62,877 nt of DNA, taken from positions 1 through 62,877 of the forward strand of contig JAKSKD010000010.1 in NCBI GenBank assembly GCA_024401925.1, written 5' to 3'. Below, piece after piece: positions 17,999 through 27,216 of the stretch (position 1 is the first letter of the stretch; every line of letters starts with the position of its first letter). This stretch comes from Bacteroidales bacterium. GTDB lineage: Bacteria; Bacteroidota; Bacteroidia; Bacteroidales; UBA932. The notes beneath the pieces are model-generated. The model worked only from the letters and a program-made list of their open reading frames with translations, ran no database searches and had not been told where the DNA came from. The position numbers were made by a program, and so were the translations under genes.

Positions 17999-18892
17999 AT
18001 GAAAAAAAGTTTCTTAATTCTGTTTATGGCCCTGGCCGCATCGGCCATTGCAGCAAATGCTGCTCCGGGCATCAAGTCCATCGGTGAATCCAAGTACAGC
18101 ATCAGCGTCGGAAACGTTGAGATGATTGTGAACGCAGGCGAAGGTGGAAAGATTTTATCCTATATGCTTGACGGAAAGGAAGTCATTGAGACCAGACGTA
18201 TCAATCCTTTCTCCTACGGAAGCACATTCTGGAGCAGTCCCCAGAAAGAATGGAACTGGCCTCCAGTCAAAGAATATGACAGGGACCCGTATGAAATTGA
18301 AGAAAGGGAGAACTCCCTCTTCCTCACAAGTCCGGTCTCCCCGAAATACCAGTACAGGTTCACGAAGGAATTCCGCATCGACCCGGAAAAGGAAACAATA
18401 ATAATCACCTATTCCATCAAGAACGAGTCGGATGTAGAAAAGCAGGTCGCTCCTTGGGAGATCAGCCGTGTGCCGGGTGACGGAATTATGTTCTTCGAGG
18501 CTTCTGAGAGCGACATCACTCCTGCAAACGGAACACTTCCGTTTTCATTTGGAGATGGAATGGCTTGGTATGTCTATGACACCGCACCGCAGAACCGCAA
18601 GATTAATGCTGACGGCACAGGATGGATGGCATACTCCAACAACGGACTTCTCTTCATCCATCAGTATGAAGACCTTGACAAGACGCAGCCTGCCCCTGAC
18701 GAAGCGGAACTCCAGATATATGTGAATATGGGCAAAACATACATCGAGCTTGAGGGACAAGGAAAATACGAGACACTCAAACCGGGTGAGTCTCTTGAAT
18801 GGACTGTCAGATGGTATCTCGTATCAAATCCTTATCCGCTTCTTCCTTCCAAGGAATTGGCAGAACTTGCCAGGAAAGTCCTGAACAATTAA
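17999..18892 (+). CDS. DUF4380-family exported protein
   Basis: A 297-residue protein with a signal peptide (about 1-21). The segment N-P-F-S-Y-G-S-T-F-W-S-S-P-Q followed by W-N-W-P-P matches the DUF4380 family, thought to have a galactose-mutarotase-like beta-sandwich fold. Members often occur near glycoside hydrolases in Bacteroidota, and this one converges with a GH31 gene (4-bp overlap). A carbohydrate-binding or epimerising role is inferred only from fold and context. No catalytic residues were assigned. Confidence 0.8.
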   Translation: MKKSFLILFMALAASAIAANAAPGIKSIGESKYSISVGNVEMIVNAGEGGKILSYMLDGKEVIETRRINPFSYGSTFWSSPQKEWNWPPVKEYDRDPYEIEERENSLFLTSPVSPKYQYRFTKEFRIDPEKETIIITYSIKNESDVEKQVAPWEISRVPGDGIMFFEASESDITPANGTLPFSFGDGMAWYVYDTAPQNRKINADGTGWMAYSNNGLLFIHQYEDLDKTQPAPDEAELQIYVNMGKTYIELEGQGKYETLKPGESLEWTVRWYLVSNPYPLLPSKELAELARKVLNN

Positions 18893-21273
18893 TTTTCCAG
18901 AGTCAGTTTTGTACCCTTCACGCTTTCTGCAATTTTAGGTTCAACTCCGGAGCAGTCCACCTTGACGCTCTGGAGTTTGTTGTCTGAAGGAAGGCAGATG
19001 AGACCTGTACATTGCTTCTCATCAACTGAGTAAACCTTCAGGCTGATCTTCTTCCAATTAATCTTATCCGTACTCTGTGCAAGTTCAGCGTGTGGAAGGA
19101 CGGCTCCGTCACGTACCAGCATTATGATACGGAGTTCACCGTCGGCCTTGATCTCCTGCCATCCGCCATCGTAGACCTTGCCTGTCTGATAGTCTGTCCA
19201 CTTGCCCTTCGGCAGGTAGACCTGACGGCTGTCGCTTTCTTCCATCAGAGGAGCGACAAGAATCTGGGAACCGAACATATACTCGGTCTCAACCTTCCAT
19301 GCACCCGGATCGTCAGGGAATTCGATGAACAGGGCGCGAAGCATCGGAAGGCCCTTCTCCGTACATTCCTTTGCCTGTGCATAAACGTATGGCATAAGCT
19401 TGTACTTCATTTCAGCACTCTTTCTGAATGCGTTCTGAACGATTTCGCTGTCATAAAGCCAAGGCTCGGTAGGAGGCTCGCCATGCGCACGTGTGTGTGA
19501 TGTGAGGAATCCGAACGGGAGCCATCTGCTGTAGAGTTCTTCCGGGGTGGATTTTACGAATCCGCCCATATCGTGGCTCCAGAAAGCGAATCCTGAAAGT
19601 CCGAATGAGAGACCGGCGCGGACGGTTCCGAGCATACCGGTGTTGTTGGTAGCAGCATCACCTCCCCAGTGCAGAGGATAGCGTTGTGAACCTGCCCAGG
19701 CGGAACGGGCCCACATAATGTGGTCTCCGTTTGTCTTGTATGTGATTTCATTTACAGCCTTGTTGTACCTGACAGGATAGAGGTTGTGCTCATACCAGCC
19801 GCTCTTGCCGGATGCATACTGTCCATTGAGAGGAGCGCCCTCGCCGAAATCAGCCTTGATGGCACCTACGCCCATGCTGAGAAGCCCCTCAAGTTTCTCC
19901 TGATACCACTGCACAGTCTCAGGGTTTGAGAAATCAAGACATACATCCTCATAAGGGAGCTCTCCATTGCCGTTCCTTACATACATATCCTTGTCGATAA
20001 GCTCCTGGAAGTACTTGTTTTTCGGAGTGAAATAAGGAAGCTGCCACAGACAGATATGGAAGCCCTGTTTCTTCAGGTCATCAATCATCTGCTGAGGGTT
20101 CGGAAACCTGTCTGAGAATTTATAGTCACACTGCCAATCGGTCTGGAACCAACCTGTGTCGAAGTGGATGACGTCACAAGGATATTGTCCTTCGCGGATA
20201 TGCTTTGCAATATCGAGGCCTTCTTCCTGTGAAAAATATGTGATACGGCTCATCCAGGTGCCGAAAGACCAAAGCGGCGGCATTGCTGCCTTTCCTACGA
20301 GGTCTGTATATTCGTCAAGTATTTCGGCAGGCTCTCCGAAAAACAGGAACATATCGAGATTCTCATCTCCCATAAAGAGTTTGTTAAGACCGACATATGT
20401 TGCGCCGAAATCACAGGTTACAGGAGCCGAGGTGTGGAGGAACACTCCGTATCCGCGGTTGCTCATATAGAACGGAACCGGCTTGTACATCTGGTCCGTC
20501 TCAGGTCCCTGAGGATCGGTCACGAAAAGGTTCACTTTCTGGCCCACCTTGTTGAGGGATGTTGCCGATTCGCCGCAACCGAAAATCATCTCGTCAGCGG
20601 CAAGTGTGAATACTGGGTTGAAGCGGCGTGCGTTGTCGCTGGCTCTCTTCACGAAACCGAAAGGATTGTACTTCACCTGGGACATATCAGAGTCGCGAAC
20701 GTGGGCTGTCTTTGTGAGAACCTTCCCGTTCTTGTCCTTAAGGACGATGCGCCAAGGATTCTTCTCAATGACGATGGCGCCATATTCGCTCGTGTATGTG
20801 ATATCTTTCTCAGTCTCGACACATTTCCAAGAATTATCCTTTCCCGGCTCACCCGCAAGCATAACCTCATCGGAGACAGGACTTGGCTCCACAGGAGTGG
20901 TAAGCATTCTGACTCGCACCGTCTTCGGAGTGATAAAGTCAATTGTAAACTTGAGATCAGGGTCGTTGACATATGCCGGTGAAGGGAAATCAAGCATTCT
21001 CATCGGCGTAGGCTGGCGGAGATTTGTGTTGAAAGCCTGTCTGGCAACCATCCTGTAGCGTCTCCAGTTGACTGTACCCTGCCCGGCGGCAGCATCGAAT
21101 GAAGAAAGATGGTCAGCAAAGAAATAAGTGCTGGCAAGCTCCTGAAAATCAGTGCTTACGTCGACGGCGACATTCATCGTATATGAATTCGCATTGATGG
21201 CTTCCGGCTGCGCGGACATTGGCATACATACAGCAAAAGCCAGCAGATGAAACAAAAATATGTTTTTCTTCAT
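18889..21273 (-). CDS. GH31 alpha-glycosidase (probable alpha-xylosidase/alpha-glucosidase), exported
   Basis: A 794-residue enzyme with a signal peptide (about 1-21). The GH31 barrel carries the nucleophile Asp475 in A-I-K-A-D-F-G-E-G and acid/base Asp539 in H-W-G-G-D. The nucleophile context K-x-D-F-G-E is closer to YicI-type alpha-xylosidases than to classical alpha-glucosidases (W-x-D-M-N-E). With the xylanase 15 kb away and no starch genes nearby, xylosides from xyloglucan are a reasonable substrate guess, but GH31 specificity cannot be fixed from motifs. The N-terminal beta-sandwich (about 25-330) and C-terminal sheets are present, and the length is normal. Confidence 0.9.
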   Translation of the reverse strand: MKKNIFLFHLLAFAVCMPMSAQPEAINANSYTMNVAVDVSTDFQELASTYFFADHLSSFDAAAGQGTVNWRRYRMVARQAFNTNLRQPTPMRMLDFPSPAYVNDPDLKFTIDFITPKTVRVRMLTTPVEPSPVSDEVMLAGEPGKDNSWKCVETEKDITYTSEYGAIVIEKNPWRIVLKDKNGKVLTKTAHVRDSDMSQVKYNPFGFVKRASDNARRFNPVFTLAADEMIFGCGESATSLNKVGQKVNLFVTDPQGPETDQMYKPVPFYMSNRGYGVFLHTSAPVTCDFGATYVGLNKLFMGDENLDMFLFFGEPAEILDEYTDLVGKAAMPPLWSFGTWMSRITYFSQEEGLDIAKHIREGQYPCDVIHFDTGWFQTDWQCDYKFSDRFPNPQQMIDDLKKQGFHICLWQLPYFTPKNKYFQELIDKDMYVRNGNGELPYEDVCLDFSNPETVQWYQEKLEGLLSMGVGAIKADFGEGAPLNGQYASGKSGWYEHNLYPVRYNKAVNEITYKTNGDHIMWARSAWAGSQRYPLHWGGDAATNNTGMLGTVRAGLSFGLSGFAFWSHDMGGFVKSTPEELYSRWLPFGFLTSHTRAHGEPPTEPWLYDSEIVQNAFRKSAEMKYKLMPYVYAQAKECTEKGLPMLRALFIEFPDDPGAWKVETEYMFGSQILVAPLMEESDSRQVYLPKGKWTDYQTGKVYDGGWQEIKADGELRIIMLVRDGAVLPHAELAQSTDKINWKKISLKVYSVDEKQCTGLICLPSDNKLQSVKVDCSGVEPKIAESVKGTKLTLEN

Positions 21274-21339
21274 AATAAAAGGTTATTAGTCTCCTGACAT
21301 TATTTGCCTAAATTATGAAAAATAGCCTTCAGTTCCAAA

Positions 21340-22896
21340 CTAACGCAGTTTCTTGTCCAGAAAGCGATATGATGCCGCCTCCACAAGATGCCTCGATTCG
21401 ATCTCCCCTGCATTCTCCAGGTCCGCAATAGTCCTCGCCACCTTCACTATCCTGTAATATGCCCGCATCGACAGTTCCATTCTCTCCATTATCTTTCCCA
21501 TAACAGTTCTGCAATCATCCGACAGAGGACAGTACCTGTCTATCATCTTGTTGTTCATTTCTGCATTTGTGGTGATATCCTCATCTACGAAGCGTTCCAA
21601 CTGCATTTTCCTTGCGGCCTCCACTCTTTCCAACACTTTTTCACTTGTCTCCCCGCGTTGTTTCTGCATCACATTCTTAACATCGATGGAGTGCATAAAT
21701 ATCTGAAGGTCAATCCTGTCCAAAATGGGTCCCGAAAGCCTTGAGAAATAATTCATTCTCTGGGTTGGAGTACACGTGCATCTGTCTCCTTCTCCGTAAT
21801 AGCCGCACGGGCAGGGGTTCGCGGCAGCCGCAAGAATGAATGACGCAGGATACTCCACCTTCGCCTTCAGTCTCGAAATCACTACCTTCCTATCCTCCAA
21901 AGGTCCCCTGAGCGCTTCAATCACCGATTTTGGCATCATATTGAATTCGTCAAGAAAGAGGATTCCGTTCTGCGCAAGGCTGACTTCCCCCGGAACCGCA
22001 CTGTCACCGTTTCCACCACCTATTATGGCAGGAAGCGAGGCACTGTAGTGCGGAGTTCTCACTGGTCTTTCACAGATCAGGCCATATTTCAGAATTTCCT
22101 TGCCGGCTGCGGAATATATCTTGCTAGTCAGCATAGCCTCACTTCTCGTCATCGGTGGCAGGATCCCGGACATAGCCTTCACCAGAGAGCTTTTCCCGGC
22201 TCCCGGAGGGCCCATAAGCATAAGATTGTGCCCGCCTGCAGCCGCTATTTCCACTCCCCTTTTCGGCCCGTCCTGGCCTATTATTTCAGCGAAATCTATA
22301 TAAGCGGACCCGTCATCCCCGTTATGCCTGCGTCTGTCTTTCAACCTGATGTATTCATCCGAATTCCACACGAGAAGGTCTTCGCTTTCCTCACCGGAAA
22401 GGATACGGACGACATCGGCCACATTCTGCACTCCATATATTTTCAGCTCACGGAAGGCCGAAGCCTCCAGCGCAGACCTCGGCGGAAGAATACAACCGTC
22501 CAATCCCAGTTTCAAGGCCAGATCGGCAAATACAAGCGACTCAGGAATGTCCCTCACCGTCCCGTCCAGTCCCAACTCGCCCATAACAAGGTATCTGCCC
22601 AGCAAGGGCAATTCCGCCTGCGACGATGAGGCTATTATTCCCATCGCTATCGGAAGATCGTAACCGCTTCCGCTTTTGTGCACATCGGCCGGAGCAAGGT
22701 TTATGACAATCTTTTTCCCGGGTATTCTGAACTCCAGAGACTGCAGTGCAGTGATTGTCCTCAGGAGGCTTTCCTTCACCGCCGTGTCGGCCAGACCGAC
22801 AAGATGGATTCCTGTCCCCGGCATTATCTCCACCTCTACTGTGACCTTCACAGCCTCTATTCCAACGCATTTTGCGCCAATAACATTCGTCAGCAT
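21340..22896 (-). CDS. YifB/ComM-family Mg-chelatase-like AAA+ ATPase
   Basis: A 518-residue protein with a Lon-like N-terminal domain, a central AAA+ domain (Walker A G-P-P-G-A-G-K-S-S, Walker B G-I-L-F-L-D-E-F-N) and a C-terminal Mg-chelatase helical domain. A small Cys cluster (C-P-C-G-Y then C-T-C-T-P-T-Q) is typical. The homologue ComM is a hexameric helicase that promotes branch migration during natural transformation. The ORF extends to a TTG at 22926, but ATG 22896 starts at the conserved M-L-T-N-V-I-G-A. It sits 66 bp upstream of the GH31 gene and is probably a separate unit. Confidence 0.92.
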   Translation of the reverse strand: MLTNVIGAKCVGIEAVKVTVEVEIMPGTGIHLVGLADTAVKESLLRTITALQSLEFRIPGKKIVINLAPADVHKSGSGYDLPIAMGIIASSSQAELPLLGRYLVMGELGLDGTVRDIPESLVFADLALKLGLDGCILPPRSALEASAFRELKIYGVQNVADVVRILSGEESEDLLVWNSDEYIRLKDRRRHNGDDGSAYIDFAEIIGQDGPKRGVEIAAAGGHNLMLMGPPGAGKSSLVKAMSGILPPMTRSEAMLTSKIYSAAGKEILKYGLICERPVRTPHYSASLPAIIGGGNGDSAVPGEVSLAQNGILFLDEFNMMPKSVIEALRGPLEDRKVVISRLKAKVEYPASFILAAAANPCPCGYYGEGDRCTCTPTQRMNYFSRLSGPILDRIDLQIFMHSIDVKNVMQKQRGETSEKVLERVEAARKMQLERFVDEDITTNAEMNNKMIDRYCPLSDDCRTVMGKIMERMELSMRAYYRIVKVARTIADLENAGEIESRHLVEAASYRFLDKKLR

Positions 22897-22998
22897 CTTT
22901 TTTTTCACGCAAGATTGCCGAAGCAAACGTAAAAAACTAAAAAAAACATATATTTTTCTTAACTTTACTCAATTATTAAACAAATTTTTATTCCGAAA

Positions 22999-23541
22999 AT
23001 GTTAATTGCAATCATCATTATCGTTCTTCTCGTCATATGGGTAATCTCTGTCCAAAGGCGGCTCGTCAGCAAGGAAGAACTCTGCAAAAATGCACTCAGT
23101 CAGATCGGTGTCCAGCAGGCAAGCCGCTGGGATGCCCTCACAGCACTCGCTGATATGACCAAATCCTATTCCGAGTATGAGTACAAGGCTCTGCGCGACG
23201 TCATCGCACAGCGCCATCCAATCAATTCAAGCAGCACCGTAGCTGATGCAAATGCTCAGGAAGGACTTCTCACAAATGCATTGTCACGCATCATTGCCAT
23301 AGGCGAACAATATCCGGAACTCAAGGCCAGCGAGACTTACGTAAAGACTATGGACAGCATCAATCTCTATGAGAATCAGGTCCGCACAAGCCGTATGGTG
23401 TTCAACGACTCTGTCACAAATTTCAACCGTCTGGTACGCCAGTTCCCGAATTCACTCATTGCCGGATTGCTCGGCTTCAGTGTGAAGGATTATCTTGTTG
23501 AGAACCAGGGCAAAGAACAGATGCCTTCTATGAAAATTTAA
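22999..23541 (+). CDS. LemA family protein
   Basis: A 180-residue protein with one N-terminal transmembrane helix (about 2-19) and a helical-bundle domain. The motifs R-R-L-V-S-K-E-E-L, Y-E-N-Q-V-R-T-S-R and the end F-N-R-L-V-R-Q-F-P match LemA. The function of the family is unclear; it is often linked to a DUF2207/TPM-type membrane protein, and such a gene follows 1 bp downstream. It is divergent from the YifB gene. Confidence 0.9.
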   Translation: MLIAIIIIVLLVIWVISVQRRLVSKEELCKNALSQIGVQQASRWDALTALADMTKSYSEYEYKALRDVIAQRHPINSSSTVADANAQEGLLTNALSRIIAIGEQYPELKASETYVKTMDSINLYENQVRTSRMVFNDSVTNFNRLVRQFPNSLIAGLLGFSVKDYLVENQGKEQMPSMKI

Positions 23542-23542
23542 T

Positions 23543-25177
23543 TTGAAGAGGTCTATATCCATATTGGTCGCAGCATTCTGCGTTCTCTCTCTTTCCGCCC
23601 AGAGCATTGATATTACCGTCACTCTGGACAGGCTGGGCAATGCCGAAATAACTGAAATATGGGACTTCACCGCAGAACGCGGCACGGAGGTATATCTCGT
23701 CCGTGACAATCTTGACGATATCGGGATCTACGATTTAAAGGTCCGGGACGAGAATGGAATGGAATTCGTCAATGAAGGCGAATGGGATACGGACAGGTCC
23801 ATTTCTCAGAAAGCCGGGAAATGCGGAATAGTCCACAAGCGTAACGGAGTGGAGCTGTGCTGGGGTTTAGGAAGCTACGGACCGCACAGATTTACAGTTA
23901 GTTACAAGATGACAAATGTCGTCAGGTCAATGGATGATTTCGATGCATTCCATCTCCAGCTTGTATCCCCGGGAGTTCAGCCGCGTCCTAATGAAGTCAA
24001 TGTACGCATCACAGCGCCACATCAGTCCTTCGATGAGCAGAACACAGGCATCTGGGCCTTCGGATATGAAGGATCCATCAATTTCCGGGACGGGGCCATC
24101 ATCGCAGAGACTGACAGTCCGTTCACTTCTGATGAATATTCCGTCATAGTACTGGCCCGCTTCAACAAGGGAATCTTCGAACCTGCCGGCTACGATGGCG
24201 GAGCATTTCAGGAAAAACTGGATGAGGCCTTCAAGGGCAGCACATACCAGGACTACCTCGACGGGCAGAAAGAAGAGACACGAGGCATAATCGGTTTCCT
24301 GGCCAGCCTCCTTACCATCCTCGGAATCACGACGGTCACCGCAAAGCGCTCGATACGCAAGCGCAACCTCAACATGTTCGGCCTTGAGAGAATCAAGGAT
24401 ATCGGCTATGAAAGGGAACTTCCATTCGGAGGAGACCTGCTGGCCACGCGCTATATACTTTCTAAATGCGGAAGGACCGGCAGTGAAAGTGCCATCGCAA
24501 GCGCCCTCATCCTGCAGATGGTGAAGAATAAATATATTGTCCTCACCAAGACCTCGAAAGGAGAAGTCGAACTGGCTTTCAATCCGGAACGCAATATTGA
24601 CGACCTCAACCAAAGTGAGCAGGAATTCTATCTGATGCTGAAGGAAGCGAGCGGCAACGATATGGTTCTTCAGAAAAAAGAATTTCCACGCTGGTCGAGA
24701 GCCCATCAGTCCACAGTGAGCGACTGGGTAAAGAACCTTCCGCAGCAGGGTGCCGCAAACATCCGGGAGAAAGGGATGCTGAAAAAAGGTGAATATACCC
24801 CGGAAGGGCAACTGAATGCAAGGCGCGCCTTCGGATTCAAGAAATACCTTACAGATTTTACCCTGATAGCAGAAAGAGGCTCATCAGAATTACCTCTCTG
24901 GCAGGACTATCTCATATATGGCGCACTTTACGGCATCGCAGACAAGATAGCCAAGGAACTCAAGGACATAGATCCGAAAGCCCTTGAGGAAACCTTCGGA
25001 TATGATTATCCAACGCTCCACAGGGTGCTCTATCTTTCCAACAATATGTCCTCATCAATTATGAGTGCCGTTGTGCGCGAACAGAATGCACACTCGGCAG
25101 CCGGCCACGGAGGCTTCTCATCCTTCGGCGGAGGCGGTGGTTTCCACGGCGGAGGCTTCGGCGGAGGAGTCCGATGA
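23543..25177 (+). CDS. DUF2207 membrane protein with glycine-rich C-terminus
   Basis: A 544-residue protein. The start is a TTG at 23543, chosen because a clear signal peptide (K-R-S-I-S-I-L-V-A-A-F, ending S-A-Q) begins there and no ATG is near. A long extracytoplasmic beta domain (about 22-235) precedes a transmembrane helix (about 250-268), a cytoplasmic domain, and a Gly-rich tail with G-G-G-G-G-F-H-G-G-G. This is the DUF2207 layout, normally paired with LemA as here. The function is unknown. A strong terminator follows. Confidence 0.85.
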   Translation: MKRSISILVAAFCVLSLSAQSIDITVTLDRLGNAEITEIWDFTAERGTEVYLVRDNLDDIGIYDLKVRDENGMEFVNEGEWDTDRSISQKAGKCGIVHKRNGVELCWGLGSYGPHRFTVSYKMTNVVRSMDDFDAFHLQLVSPGVQPRPNEVNVRITAPHQSFDEQNTGIWAFGYEGSINFRDGAIIAETDSPFTSDEYSVIVLARFNKGIFEPAGYDGGAFQEKLDEAFKGSTYQDYLDGQKEETRGIIGFLASLLTILGITTVTAKRSIRKRNLNMFGLERIKDIGYERELPFGGDLLATRYILSKCGRTGSESAIASALILQMVKNKYIVLTKTSKGEVELAFNPERNIDDLNQSEQEFYLMLKEASGNDMVLQKKEFPRWSRAHQSTVSDWVKNLPQQGAANIREKGMLKKGEYTPEGQLNARRAFGFKKYLTDFTLIAERGSSELPLWQDYLIYGALYGIADKIAKELKDIDPKALEETFGYDYPTLHRVLYLSNNMSSSIMSAVVREQNAHSAAGHGGFSSFGGGGGFHGGGFGGGVR

Positions 25178-25214
25178 AAAGCAAAATATACACTTATAAC
25201 TAATTAATGCATAA

Positions 25215-25244
25215 AGAAGCCCTGGCCGGAAGGTCAGGGCTTCT
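25215..25244. terminator. bidirectional terminator at the left end of the NRPS cluster
   Basis: A 13-bp stem with one G-T pair (arms 25215-25227 and 25232-25244) and a 4-nt loop. It serves the DUF2207 gene from the left and the acyl carrier protein gene from the right, and marks the left edge of the biosynthetic region. Confidence 0.75.
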
Positions 25245-25261
25245 GCTTTCAGGTTCAGGTT

Positions 25262-25492
25262 CTACGCCAGTTCTCCACCGATGAACTCTATTATATCGTC
25301 AAGGGTAGCGAACTCCATCAGTTTGCTGTCGGGAATGGAGATGTTGAAATGGTCCTCTATATTAGAAACCATAGACAGCACGACGAATGAATTGATTCCC
25401 ACATACTTGAGACCGAGGGAGGTATCAATCTCCCCGACAGGTACATCCACATAATCCTTGACAATGTCCAATAATTCCTGCTTGATATCCAT
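25262..25492 (-). CDS. stand-alone acyl/peptidyl carrier protein
   Basis: A 76-residue carrier protein. Helix II begins at V-G-I-N-S-F with Ser35 as the phosphopantetheine site; the usual Asp before the Ser is replaced by Asn (GINS instead of GxDS), which is uncommon. The ORF can be read from 25534, but that part lies inside the ligase gene, and M-D-I-K-Q is a normal carrier start. It is the last gene of a three-gene operon after an acyl ligase and a condensation-like protein, so it probably carries the acyl group activated by that ligase. It is unlikely to be the housekeeping fatty-acid ACP. Confidence 0.85.
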   Translation of the reverse strand: MDIKQELLDIVKDYVDVPVGEIDTSLGLKYVGINSFVVLSMVSNIEDHFNISIPDSKLMEFATLDDIIEFIGGELA

Positions 25493-25503
25493 ATGGTTTA
25501 TTT

Positions 25504-27216
25504 TTAATACACTTTGATTCCACCTTCCGAGCAAGTCTCCGGGAGGGTTGTTCTCTTTATTTTCTTCGTCGAAGTCTTCTCATACTCCTTTTCCGGGAGT
25601 TCGACGAAATCTATTGCCTTGTATGACGGCAAAAGGGCATTCACCTTCTTGATATCTGCCAGAATCGATGCCCGGTCGGAACGTCTGACCTCATCCTCAA
25701 TAAACAGTCCTGCACACAACTTATTCTCTGCCTGATATACGACAATATCTTTCACATAGTCCAGATTGGTCTCTATGACATTCTCAATCTCCTCCGGATT
25801 TACATTTTTCCCGTTTTCAAGGACAATTGTGTTCTTTTTGCGCCCGACGAGGAAAATCCGCCCCTCAGCATCAATGCGCGCACTGTCGCCAGTATTGAAG
25901 AAGCCGTCCGCTCCGAACACCTGGGCTGTTGCCTCATCGTCCTTATAATACCCTTTCGCAACACTCTTTCCCCTTACACACAACTCTCCAAGGCCATTTT
26001 CATCGGCATTGTCTATCCTGACCTCAAGGCCGTCGCAAGGCTTTCCAACACTGAGATGTTCTTTCATGGTGTCAGCATTTATTGAGATAAGCGGGCCGCA
26101 TTCTGTGATGCCATAGCCGTTTTCCACCCTGATGCCCAGGTCATTAAGCCCTTTTACAACGACAGGATTGAGCATAGAGCCCCCGCATACAATCATATTA
26201 AGTTTACCACCGAACGGAGCGAAGACTTCCGAAAACATTTCGTGCGTCCTGTCAATCCCGAATTTTCGGAGCAGATTTGAAATTTTGATTCCCTTGCGCA
26301 GCTTATCCGCCTTGCCGGCTTGCTCCGCATTTGTCCATATCGCTTTGTAGAAAGCATTTGCAATCATCGGGACGATTGTGATGCAGGTCGGTTGGAACAA
26401 CTTGATGTTTTTCATCATATTCCTCATCGAATCATTGATGTAGGTAAGATTTCCACCCGCTACCCTCGCCATAATATGAGTATTGATTTCCGTAGCGTGA
26501 TGCATCGGGAGTACACTCATCGATGTATTTCCGACCTCGGCTCTTATTGAGCCGAGGCAATTCATAAAATTGGCGGCGAGGTTGGCGTTAGTCAGCACGA
26601 CTCCCTTGTTGGCCCCTGTGGTTCCGCTGGTGAAAAGTATCTTTGCCGGAGCATCCAGATCCAGTTGGAGATGGCGGAAAATGCTGCATTCCTTCATCTG
26701 TTTCCCCTTATCCACCAGTTCGTCGTAAAACAGGAGGCCTTCCACTTTCTTATCTATCGTGATCAAAGTCCTGAGCTTCGGACAGCCATCAACGACTGAC
26801 TGCACCCTGCTCAACACTGAAGAGCTGCATAATACCGCATCGGCATCACACTTGCCAAGCAAAGTCTTCAGAAGCTCCTTTGGCGCATCCTTGTCAATGG
26901 GGATAACAACCCCAACGCCACTTGAGATTGTCATATCTGCTATGACATAGCGGCTGGAATTCTCGGCAACGATTGCAATATGCGCCCCCTTCAGGCCCTC
27001 TGCGAACATTCCGTCACCGAGATTCATCACCTCTTCATACACGTCATGCGCGGTGTGGTAAAAAATATTACCCGCTTTGTCCAGTTCCCCGAATATCTTA
27101 TTGTCAGGGACATAGCGGTCCGTTCTCTCGACCACCTGTCTTATACTCTTGTAATCACCCTCTTTCAGAAGAGTTCCGGCAAGATTCTCCCGGTCCGACT
27201 TAAAGTTGCTTCTCAT
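25504..27216 (-). CDS. AMP-binding acyl-CoA/acyl-ACP ligase
   Basis: A 570-residue adenylate-forming enzyme. Motifs: L-F-T-S-G-T-T-G-A-N-K-G (194-205, ATP loop), G-Y-G-I-T-E-C-G-P (367-375), N-T-G-D (441-444), and a C-terminal catalytic Lys in T-S-T-K-K-I-K-R (about 551). The G-x-T-E-C-G-P signature is that of acyl ligases, not of amino-acid A domains (Y-G-P-T-E). It would activate a carboxylic acid as AMP ester and load it on CoA or on the adjacent carrier protein. The start overlaps the end of the preceding condensation-like gene by 4 bp. The acid is unknown. Confidence 0.88.
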   Translation of the reverse strand: MRSNFKSDRENLAGTLLKEGDYKSIRQVVERTDRYVPDNKIFGELDKAGNIFYHTAHDVYEEVMNLGDGMFAEGLKGAHIAIVAENSSRYVIADMTISSGVGVVIPIDKDAPKELLKTLLGKCDADAVLCSSSVLSRVQSVVDGCPKLRTLITIDKKVEGLLFYDELVDKGKQMKECSIFRHLQLDLDAPAKILFTSGTTGANKGVVLTNANLAANFMNCLGSIRAEVGNTSMSVLPMHHATEINTHIMARVAGGNLTYINDSMRNMMKNIKLFQPTCITIVPMIANAFYKAIWTNAEQAGKADKLRKGIKISNLLRKFGIDRTHEMFSEVFAPFGGKLNMIVCGGSMLNPVVVKGLNDLGIRVENGYGITECGPLISINADTMKEHLSVGKPCDGLEVRIDNADENGLGELCVRGKSVAKGYYKDDEATAQVFGADGFFNTGDSARIDAEGRIFLVGRKKNTIVLENGKNVNPEEIENVIETNLDYVKDIVVYQAENKLCAGLFIEDEVRRSDRASILADIKKVNALLPSYKAIDFVELPEKEYEKTSTKKIKRTTLPETCSEGGIKVY